From Actinacidiphila oryziradicis (GTDB lineage: Bacteria; Actinomycetota; Actinomycetes; Streptomycetales; Streptomycetaceae), in assembly GCF_005047355.1 (NCBI RefSeq), contig NZ_SUMC01000059.1, forward strand, positions 1-51,412: a stretch of 51,412 nt of DNA, given 5' to 3'. Positions within the stretch are counted from its first letter, which is position 1, and every line of letters starts with the position of its first letter. Made by a program: the position numbers and the translations under genes. The notes below the pieces were generated by a model that made no database searches, was not told the origin of the DNA, and was given only the letters and a program-made list of their open reading frames with translations. Positions 45,549-51,412 of this stretch are shown in pieces.

Positions 45549-45940
45549 GGGGTGGTCGTGTCCTCCTTGGGCATCGTCGCGGATCGGCTTACGGAGCCGG
45601 GGTTGAAGAGCGGGATGACTGCGGGAATCTGAATGGTCGCCGTCATTTGGACGGAGTGGGGCGCCGCTCCCGCACTGGGATCGGAAATCGTCACCTGCAG
45701 CCAGCTGCTGACGGCGGCGTCACCGGCCGCCTTGCCGGTAACCCCCGCCTTGTACTTCGCTTCGGCACGGGCCGCCGCACGGGCGGCCGTCCCGGCCTCG
45801 GAGGCCGCGTAGGCGGCGAGGCCCAGCTGGATGCCGGCCAGGGCGATGAGGAGCAGGATCGGCAGTACGCCAAGGAATTCCAGCGATGCGCTGCCCCGGT
45901 CCCGGTCTTGGTCCCGGCGCCTGCGGGCCCGCCGTCTCAC
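45545..45940 (-). CDS. tadE: TadE-family minor pilin
   Basis: A 131-aa protein: an Arg-rich start (RRRARRRRDQDRDRG), then SASLEFLGVLPILLLIALAGIQLGLAAYAASEAGTAARAAARA. The Gly before SASLEF is the predicted prepilin cleavage point with Glu at +5. The rest is a short exported domain (VTISDPSAGAAPHSVQMTATIQIPAVIPLFNPGS) typical of TadE pseudopilins. It overlaps the upstream fusion gene by 4 bp. Confidence 0.9.
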   Translation of the reverse strand: MRRRARRRRDQDRDRGSASLEFLGVLPILLLIALAGIQLGLAAYAASEAGTAARAAARAEAKYKAGVTGKAAGDAAVSSWLQVTISDPSAGAAPHSVQMTATIQIPAVIPLFNPGSVSRSATMPKEDTTTP

Positions 45941-47535
45941 GGGGCCGTCTCCTCGTCCACCGCCGAGGCATGCCCCGTGACCGTGAGCCCGAAGTTGATG
46001 CCGGGGAAGAGGACGGGGACCTTGAGGCCGACGTTCGCCGTCGCCATGCCACCGGCCGACCCGGCGTCGAAGGAGGTCATGTCCCAGGCGCCCGGCAGGT
46101 CCTGCTGGGCGGCGGCCCGCGCGTCTTTGCGGACCGCCTGAGCCCGAGCCGCCTCGTCCGCCGCATTCCCCGCCAGGGTGAAGGTGTAACCGGCAAGCAC
46201 CGCCTGCCAGATGAGGATCAGCGTAACGAGAATGATCGGGGTCATCCCCAGCGTCTCCAGGGTCACCTGCCCCCGGTCACCCTGGCCGCCCCGCTCGCCC
46301 CTTTCACCCCGCTCCGCCCGCTCACCGCGCTTGCCGCGCCGCCCCGCCGCCGGTCTGGGCTCGGCCGGGGCGACCAGACCCACCTCGGCCGCCAGCGCCC
46401 ATATGCCCTGCTTCACCGTCGACCGGTTGTCGAGGTCCTGGAGCCGCCCCGCGTCAACGACGGCCTGGAGCTCCTTGTACGCGGCCGGGATGACGGAAGT
46501 GGCGACCTTGGTCCCCGTAATGCGGGCGATCAGCGAGGGTTGGATCTCCGTACCCCGGGTGTAGCGGTTGACGGCGACGGTGATGTCCTGCGGCTTGCGT
46601 ATCTGGAGCCGGTCCCACATCCGCACCATGCGTTTGGCGGCGCGTACGGCGACGACGTCCGGCGTCGTCACGAGCACCGCCGCCTCCGCCGTCTCCACGG
46701 CGACGGCGTTGGCGCTGTTCATCTGGGTGCCGCAGTCGACGACCACGACCTCGTATCTCTGCCGCAGGGCGTGCAGCACCTGCCGGGTGGCGCGGTCGGT
46801 GACCTCCTCGCCGCGCTCGCCCTCGCCGGGGGCGAGCAGGAGTGCGGGGCCGGATTCGTGGACGTACATGACGTCCTGGAGCACCCGCGTCGATACGTCG
46901 CCGATGTCGGCGAGGTCGGCCATGGAGCGGCGGAACTGGACGTCGAGGTAGGAGGCGATGTCGCCGCCCTGGAGGTCGAGGTCGACCAGGGCTGTGGACC
47001 GTCCGGCGCTGTGGGCGGCCAGGGCCAGCTGGACGGCCGTGACGGTGGTCCCTACGCCGCCCTTGGATCCGGCCACGGCGAGCATCGTGCCGCCGGGGAT
47101 GACGGGGAGGGCGCGCTGGGGGTTGAGGTGGGCGCGGACGCCGGCCGCCCAGCTGGCGGCGGCCTCGACGCGGGCGCCCAGGTCGGCGTAAGTGAGCGGG
47201 AGTCCGACGACGCCACGGGCGCCCGAATCCATGGCGGCGGCGAGGACAGCGGGGCTGGGGTCGGCGGTCAGCAGCACCACGCCCACCGCCGGGAAGCGGA
47301 GCGCGATGTCGCGGACCAATTCCATGGCGGGCATGGGCGTGATGAGGTCGTGGATGACGACGGCCTCGGGGAGTTCGTCGAGGCCCGCCTCGGCGGCGCG
47401 GGCGAGGGCGTCCAGGAGCGTGGTGGAGTCGGGGACGGCGGGGGCCGGTTCGACGCCGGGCAGTTGGTGGAGCAGCCCGGCCAGTGCGCGGGCGGTATCG
47501 GGGTCGGCGACGCCGGACAGGATCCGTACGATCAC
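45937..47535 (-). CDS. CpaE-like AAA ATPase fused to a TadE-type pilin domain
   Basis: A 532-aa protein. Residues 1-145 are a receiver-like domain (VVIHDLITPMPAMELVRDIA); 148-395 a MinD/CpaE ATPase with deviant Walker A KGGVGTT (158-164), DLDLQGGDIASYLD and YEVVVVDCGTQMN; 398-421 a Gly/Arg/Glu linker (GRRGKRGERAERGERGERGG); and 422-532 a TadE-like pseudopilin (GQVTLETLGMTPIILVTLILIWQAVLAG) with an exported tail. CpaE localises Tad machinery at the cytosolic face; the TadE part needs membrane insertion and normally peptidase cleavage, so the fusion could be tethering or split in vivo. GTG 47535 has GGGAGG 6 nt upstream. Confidence 0.88.
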   Translation of the reverse strand: MIVRILSGVADPDTARALAGLLHQLPGVEPAPAVPDSTTLLDALARAAEAGLDELPEAVVIHDLITPMPAMELVRDIALRFPAVGVVLLTADPSPAVLAAAMDSGARGVVGLPLTYADLGARVEAAASWAAGVRAHLNPQRALPVIPGGTMLAVAGSKGGVGTTVTAVQLALAAHSAGRSTALVDLDLQGGDIASYLDVQFRRSMADLADIGDVSTRVLQDVMYVHESGPALLLAPGEGERGEEVTDRATRQVLHALRQRYEVVVVDCGTQMNSANAVAVETAEAAVLVTTPDVVAVRAAKRMVRMWDRLQIRKPQDITVAVNRYTRGTEIQPSLIARITGTKVATSVIPAAYKELQAVVDAGRLQDLDNRSTVKQGIWALAAEVGLVAPAEPRPAAGRRGKRGERAERGERGERGGQGDRGQVTLETLGMTPIILVTLILIWQAVLAGYTFTLAGNAADEAARAQAVRKDARAAAQQDLPGAWDMTSFDAGSAGGMATANVGLKVPVLFPGINFGLTVTGHASAVDEETAP

Positions 47536-47578
47536 GGTCGGCCTCCCTGGAGCACGGTGGGGGTGGTCATCGACGTGG

Positions 47579-48295
47579 TCATCCGTGGCTCCCCGTGTCA
47601 CCCGCGAGGGTGTACGTGCGGTCGCTCGTCGGCGGGCTGCTCGTGTCGCCCGGTGCGACCAGGGCCAGTCGTACGTGCTTGGCGAAGGACTCGGCGAAGG
47701 CGACCCTTTGGGCGTCCTGCGCTCCCAGGGCGAAGGTGATGGGGACGCCCTGGGTGGAGGACCGCAGGCTGTTGTCGCTGGTGTCGAAGGCCTTGATCTG
47801 GCCGACGTCGATGACCGGCGCACCCGTGACGATGATCCTGGAGACGTCCGGGTCGGTGTCTTTCTTCCCGGCGAAGGTGGCGAAGATGTTGACCTTCGCG
47901 CCCGGGGTGATCTTGCCGGCGACGCCGGTCTCCGCGTCGATCATGATGGCGATCTCCATCTGGCCGGCCTGGAGGGCGGGCCTGGCCTCCACCATGTCCG
48001 TCTGGAGCAGCGAGCCGCTCTTGAGTGGTGTCGCGGCGATCTTCCCGTTCAGCTCCACGAGGTCCCGTACCGCCGTCGTCGGCAGCCAGCGCTTGGGGAT
48101 TTGAACCTTCGTGAGCTGTTGCGAGGTGATGGTCTTGTACGCGGGTATGTCCTGGGTGAGGCGGTACGCGGTGATCTTCGGTCCCACCTCGGACCGGGCG
48201 TCGCCGATGACCGACAGCACGCCGGCGAAGGCGGCCACCGCGCACAGCGCGGAGACCACGAGGAGGACGACGCCACGACGCTGACGTGAGTTCAT
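47579..48295 (-). CDS. cpaB: CpaB/RcpC SAF-domain protein
   Basis: A 238-aa protein: an N-terminal membrane anchor (GVVLLVVSALCAVAAFAGVLSVIG), the SAF domain (about 45-110; YRLTQDIPAYKTITSQQLTKVQIPKRWLPTTAV) and the RcpC/CpaB C-terminal part (ITPGAKVNIFATFAGKKDTDPDVSRIIVTGAPVIDVG). In other Tad systems this protein sits at the periplasmic side and supports pilus assembly. It starts ATG 48295, 37 bp after the upstream gene, within the same operon. Confidence 0.9.
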   Translation of the reverse strand: MNSRQRRGVVLLVVSALCAVAAFAGVLSVIGDARSEVGPKITAYRLTQDIPAYKTITSQQLTKVQIPKRWLPTTAVRDLVELNGKIAATPLKSGSLLQTDMVEARPALQAGQMEIAIMIDAETGVAGKITPGAKVNIFATFAGKKDTDPDVSRIIVTGAPVIDVGQIKAFDTSDNSLRSSTQGVPITFALGAQDAQRVAFAESFAKHVRLALVAPGDTSSPPTSDRTYTLAGDTGSHG

Positions 48296-48332
48296 CGGCT
48301 TGGTGCCCTATCGCTTTCGCTTCGCTTGCTGC

Positions 48333-49211
48333 TTATTCGAGCGCTCGCCGGCTGGCGTGCGCGACTTCCCTGGGCCCGTTCGGCCCCTTGGGTCCCTTGA
48401 GTCCGTTCGGTCCTCCCGGACCTTTGGGTTCCATCGGGGGCCGGATCCGATTGTCGACCTTCGCCGAGCAGAAAAGACAGCGGTCGCCGATGACTTCAAG
48501 GCCGCACCAGGAGCAGCGGTCGCGCCGCACGGAGGTCACCAGCTGGTACAGCACCCCGACATCCCCGATGTACGCCGCGAACTCCACCAACCGCCCGGTC
48601 CCCCACCACTTTCCCGCCTCCGGCGCCAACGGCACCTCGCGCACATGCTGGACCCGCCACGCGCGCGCCAGCGGTCCTGTCACCCACCCCGGATCGATGC
48701 CATGGCCCGGCGCGACCGCCAGCTGCGTCACGAACGCCGGTCCGGGCGGGGTTTTCGCCTCGTCGGCCTCCGCGAGATAGGGCTCGGGGTGCGCGAGGGC
48801 CACGAAGTACCGCCCCGGCACCAGGGACTTCAGGTGCGCGCCCACCGGCACCTCGATGCGGTCCAGCTTCGCGATCGAGCCCAGCAGCGCGCCCGAGTAG
48901 AGGTAGTACGAGAGCAGCCGGGCCGCCCCTGCCAGTACTCCCGGCCCCAGGTCGGTGGCCGACAGCTGGCGCAGCTGCTCACCGAGCAGGGCCGTCGCCA
49001 GCGGCGGCAGGTCTACCGGCACGAGCGCGAGGCGGTCGGACTCCAGCGCTGCTCGCAGGGTGTGCATCCGGCGCCTTACCGGATCGGTCGGTTCGGGCGG
49101 TACAAGCACCACAAGATGCCCGTGCGCCTCCAATCCCGCGACTATGCGGAGCAGATGCTGCTCCAGCGGGAGCGCCAGATCGTCCGCCGTGACCGTTACA
49201 ACGCTCGACAC
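48333..49211 (-). CDS. Zinc-ribbon protein with collagen-like tail heading the Tad operon
   Basis: A 292-aa protein. Residues 1-215 form a globular domain (VTADDLALPLEQHLLRIVAGLEAHGHLVVLVPP, LSYYLYSGALLGSIAKLDRIEVPVGAHL, VPGRYFVALAHPEPYL) with no family I can name; 225-255 is a zinc-ribbon knuckle CSWCG...RCLFC; and the C-terminus is a Gly/Pro/Lys tail GPGGPNGLKGPKGPNGP. I recall a similar gene annotated in S. coelicolor as morphological differentiation-associated beside its tad-type locus. GTG 49211 has GGGAGG 7 nt upstream. It begins the minus-strand Tad operon; the 216 bp upstream are shared with the chitinase promoter. Confidence 0.75.
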   Translation of the reverse strand: MSSVVTVTADDLALPLEQHLLRIVAGLEAHGHLVVLVPPEPTDPVRRRMHTLRAALESDRLALVPVDLPPLATALLGEQLRQLSATDLGPGVLAGAARLLSYYLYSGALLGSIAKLDRIEVPVGAHLKSLVPGRYFVALAHPEPYLAEADEAKTPPGPAFVTQLAVAPGHGIDPGWVTGPLARAWRVQHVREVPLAPEAGKWWGTGRLVEFAAYIGDVGVLYQLVTSVRRDRCSWCGLEVIGDRCLFCSAKVDNRIRPPMEPKGPGGPNGLKGPKGPNGPREVAHASRRALE

Positions 49212-49332
49212 GTCGTGACCTCCCCGGTATTCCCGGCCTCCCCGCGCATATGCCCCTGCGGGGCAGAGCTTATCCCTGCGGGTAGCGGAATGGGTGCGGA
49301 TCGTTGCCCCGCCGTGGAGTCGGGGAGCCAGG

Positions 49333-49364
49333 TGGTCTTGACCGTTGGATTGGTCTGGACCAAA
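49333..49364 (+). promoter_or_regulatory. DasR-type operators (dre) upstream of the chitinase gene
   Basis: ATTGGTCTGGACCAAA (49349-49364) fits the DasR responsive element (ACTGGTCTAGACCACT type); TGGTCTTGACC (49333-49343) is a weaker second copy. They lie 65-95 bp before the chitinase start, as in the chitin-responsive promoters of Streptomyces, where the GntR-type repressor DasR leaves on glucosamine-6-phosphate. Confidence 0.75.
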
Positions 49365-49427
49365 CTGCGATTGCGCCTCGCAGTACGGCCCACTCCACGG
49401 CCAACTCCTCGCCCCCAGGAGGCAGTA

Positions 49428-50930
49428 ATGGACCAGGCACATTCGAGACTTGCCCTGAGAACGGCCGCGGTGACCGGCGCCGCCGCCCTCGCCGCCGCCG
49501 GGCTCATGGCCATCGGCGGGGCCGGCAGCGCTTCCGCGGCGGCCGCCAACCTCGTCACCAACTCCGGCTTCGAGAGCGCCCTTTCCGGCTGGACCTGCAC
49601 CGCCGGCAGCGGTACCGCGGTCAGCAGCCCGGTGCACGGTGGCTCCTCGGCCCTGAAGGGCACCCCGTCCAGCTCCGACAACGCCCAGTGTTCGCAGACC
49701 ATCAGCGTGCAGCCGAACTCCAGTTACACGCTGAGCGCCTGGGTCCAGGGCAGTTACGTCTACCTCGGCGCGAGCGGCACCGGCACCACCGACCCCTCCA
49801 CCTGGACGCCGTCCGCCACCTCGTACACCCAGCTCAGCACCAGCTTCACCACCGGCGCGAGCACCACGTCCGTCACCGTCTACGTGCACGGCTGGTACGC
49901 GCAGCCGGCCTACTACGCGGACGACGTGACCCTGAGCGGAGCCGCGGGCACCGCCACACCCACCCCGACCCCGACGCCCACCCCCACCCCCACGCCGACT
50001 CCGACTCCGACCCCCACGCCCACACCGACGCCCACCGGCCCCGGCGCATCCATACCGACCCACGCCCTCACCGGCTACTGGCAGGACTTCAACAACGGCG
50101 CGACCGTCCAGACCATCGCCCAGGTCCAGAGCCAATACAGCATCATCGCCGTGGCCTTCGCCGACGCCACCACCACGCCCGGCGCGGTGAGTTTCACCCT
50201 CGACCCGAGCCTGGGCTACTCCGTCTCGCAGTTCAAAGCGGACATCGCGGCGAAGAAGGCAGCCGGCAAGAAGGTCGTCATCTCGATCGGTGGCGCGAAC
50301 GGCACGGTCAGCATCAGCGACTCGGCCTCCGCCACCAACTTCGCCAACAGCGTGTACTCGCTGATGCAGACCTACGGGTTCGACGGTGTCGACATCGACC
50401 TGGAGAACGGGCTCAACGCGACCTATATGACGCAGGCGCTGCGCTCCCTGTCCGCGAAGGCGGGCTCGAGCCTGATCATCACGATGGCCCCGCAGACCAT
50501 CGACATGCAGTCGACCTCGAACTCCTACTTCCAGACGGCGCTCAACATCAAGGACATCCTGACCGTCGTCAACATGCAGTACTACAACAGCGGTTCGATG
50601 CTCGGGTGCGACGGCAAGGTCTACTCACAGGGCTCGGTGGACTTCCTCACCGCGCTCGCCTGCATCCAGTTGCAGGGCGGCCTCGCCCCGTCGCAGGTCG
50701 GGCTGGGCCTTCCCGCCTCGACGAGCGCCGCGGGAAGCGGCTATGTGTCGCCGTCGGTCGTGAACAACGCGATGGACTGCCTCACCAGGGGCACCAACTG
50801 CGGCTCGTTCAAGCCGTCCACGACGTGGCCGTCCCTTCGCGGCGCCATGACCTGGTCCACCAACTGGGACGCGTCGAACGGCAACAGCTTCTCCAACACC
50901 GTCGGAGGGCACCTCAGCACGCTGCCGTAG
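49428..50930 (+). CDS. Secreted GH18 chitinase with N-terminal carbohydrate-binding domain
   Basis: A 500-aa extracellular endochitinase. The signal peptide is about 1-38 (TAAVTGAAALAAAGLMAIGGAGSASA), a carbohydrate-binding beta-sandwich about 40-172 (NLVTNSGFESALSGWTC, SVTVYVHGWYAQPAYYADDVTLSG), a Pro/Thr linker of (PT)n about 178-205, and a GH18 barrel 212-500. The catalytic motif DGVDIDLE spans 319-326 with the acid E326; other barrel signatures are GGANGT and MQYYNS. ATG 49428 has AGGAGG 6 nt upstream. Chitin or glucosamine control through DasR is likely. A terminator follows at once. Confidence 0.93.
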   Translation: MDQAHSRLALRTAAVTGAAALAAAGLMAIGGAGSASAAAANLVTNSGFESALSGWTCTAGSGTAVSSPVHGGSSALKGTPSSSDNAQCSQTISVQPNSSYTLSAWVQGSYVYLGASGTGTTDPSTWTPSATSYTQLSTSFTTGASTTSVTVYVHGWYAQPAYYADDVTLSGAAGTATPTPTPTPTPTPTPTPTPTPTPTPTPTGPGASIPTHALTGYWQDFNNGATVQTIAQVQSQYSIIAVAFADATTTPGAVSFTLDPSLGYSVSQFKADIAAKKAAGKKVVISIGGANGTVSISDSASATNFANSVYSLMQTYGFDGVDIDLENGLNATYMTQALRSLSAKAGSSLIITMAPQTIDMQSTSNSYFQTALNIKDILTVVNMQYYNSGSMLGCDGKVYSQGSVDFLTALACIQLQGGLAPSQVGLGLPASTSAAGSGYVSPSVVNNAMDCLTRGTNCGSFKPSTTWPSLRGAMTWSTNWDASNGNSFSNTVGGHLSTLP

Positions 50931-50955
50931 CAAGGTAGTAGCCGGCAGCCGGGTC

Positions 50956-50986
50956 ACCGCGCCCCCACCCCCACGGGGGGCGCGGT
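50956..50986 (+). terminator. Terminator of the chitinase gene
   Basis: ACCGCGCCCCC (50956-50966) pairs with GGGGGCGCGGT (50976-50986) across a C-rich loop, 26 nt beyond the stop. Confidence 0.75.
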
Positions 50987-51167
50987 GTTCCGACGTCCCG
51001 GCAATCCAGGGTCTTCAACTGTTGGGGGTTTCGCTTAGGGGGCCTTGTGGATGCTGCGTAGCGGAGTGTGTGTGGATCTGTGGGTAATTCTGCCCTGTTT
51101 CCAGCGATGGTGTGATGTTCGTGCTGGTTTGGGGTGGTGGGTGCGCTTGGGGCCGTAGGCTCCTCGC

Positions 51168-51412
51168 GTGGAACTTCTTCGGTTGGCGGTGGCTGCGCGG
51201 TGGGTGGGTGTGCACCCTGGCACGCTGCGGTTGTGGGCGAACGAGGGCAGGGTTCCGGTGGTGTGGGTGGGGCGTGAACGGCGCTTCTCCAGGGAGGCGT
51301 TGGATGTCCTGACCGGCTGCCCGGATGTGGCCGGGCGTCGTGAGGCGCTGTATGTGCGGGTTTCGGGCACCAGCGGGCAGGAGTCGTCGCTGGCCGCGCA
51401 GGAGGCCGAGCT
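51168..51412 (+). CDS. tnpA: IS607-type serine recombinase (TnpA), partial
   Basis: The last 245 bp read, from GTG 51168, a MerR-like helix-turn-helix LRLAVAARWVGVHPGTLRLWANEGRVPVVWVGRERRFSREALDVL (about 3-48) followed by YVRVSGTSGQESSLAAQEAEL, the N-terminus of a serine recombinase with the catalytic Ser in VRVSG. A MerR-type HTH in front of a resolvase domain is specific to IS607-family transposases, which insert at GG dinucleotides and often carry tnpB. The gene runs off the window. The element's left end should lie in 51000-51160; no ORF with codon bias is seen there. Confidence 0.85.
   Translation, partial: MELLRLAVAARWVGVHPGTLRLWANEGRVPVVWVGRERRFSREALDVLTGCPDVAGRREALYVRVSGTSGQESSLAAQEAE

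Noticed and set aside
49963..50040. The (ACCCC/GACCCC) repeat block in the chitinase gene as a separate repeat element
   Set aside because: It simply encodes the Pro-Thr linker between the binding domain and the catalytic domain.

Overview
The window looks like a Streptomyces (or very close actinomycete) chromosome. Coding regions are GC-rich with G/C at nearly every third codon position, GTG starts are frequent, and it holds actinomycete hallmark genes: a WhiB-like regulator, four DUF397 genes beside an XRE/DUF5753 regulator, a SpoIIE-type PP2C phosphatase, a polyphosphate glucokinase and DUF1707, DUF4245 and DUF6542 proteins. All calls come from reading the sequence and from memory of the families; no search was run.

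Layout. (1) 1-5.6 kb is a scrap-heap of mobile and broken genes: a large serine recombinase running off the left edge with a DUF5372 gene in front of it, the 5' part of a group II intron whose reverse transcriptase is cut short, an orphan polymorphic-toxin C-terminus with a probable immunity gene, and the 3' part of a helicase gene abutting the toxin fragment. (2) 5.7-25.4 kb is a core housekeeping block: ychF, DUF6542, ppgK, ispH, xseA/xseB, a RutE-like nitroreductase, DUF4245, glpX, a wblI-like WhiB gene, DUF1707, class I fumarase, a small accessory insert with two GntR regulators, class II fumarase (fumC), DUF402, a methyltransferase, a SpoIIE/GAF/HATPase protein and a catalase. As I recall, glpX-wblI-fumarases sit together in S. 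coelicolor too. (3) 25.5-32.8 kb holds a PadR regulator, a 155-bp MITE-like element with a 6-bp target duplication, an AI-2E family exporter, a secreted lytic transglycosylase, a PIN-PhoH protein, a cis-prenyltransferase and an aldo/keto reductase. (4) 32.9-39.9 kb is accessory: prepilin peptidase, DUF192, a DUF3592-like remnant, a Uma2 nuclease, a likely 6C small RNA, two VOC proteins, the DUF397 x4/XRE/HATPase cluster, and a DUF6247-like plus GNAT pair. (5) 40.0-49.2 kb is a Tad/Flp pilus locus on the minus strand: a zinc-ribbon protein, CpaB, a CpaE-TadE fusion, TadE, CpaF, TadB, TadC, Flp, a TadG-like protein, a lipoprotein and an OmpA-like protein. The prepilin peptidase about 7 kb away probably serves it. 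(6) 49.3-51 kb is a GH18 chitinase behind a DasR-type operator, and the window ends inside an IS607-type recombinase.

Functionally the block joins central carbon metabolism (polyphosphate-driven glucose phosphorylation, gluconeogenesis, two fumarases, isoprenoid and undecaprenyl precursor steps), DNA repair (ExoVII), development-type signalling (Wbl, SpoIIE/HATPase, DUF397/XRE), surface appendages (Tad) and chitin use. The points most worth a second look are the DUF397 array whose spacers carry remnants of the neighbouring regulator's 3' end, the MITE with its target duplication, the CpaE-TadE fusion with a Gly/Arg-rich linker, the TadG-like gene with no ordinary start codon, and the toxin-helicase breakpoint.
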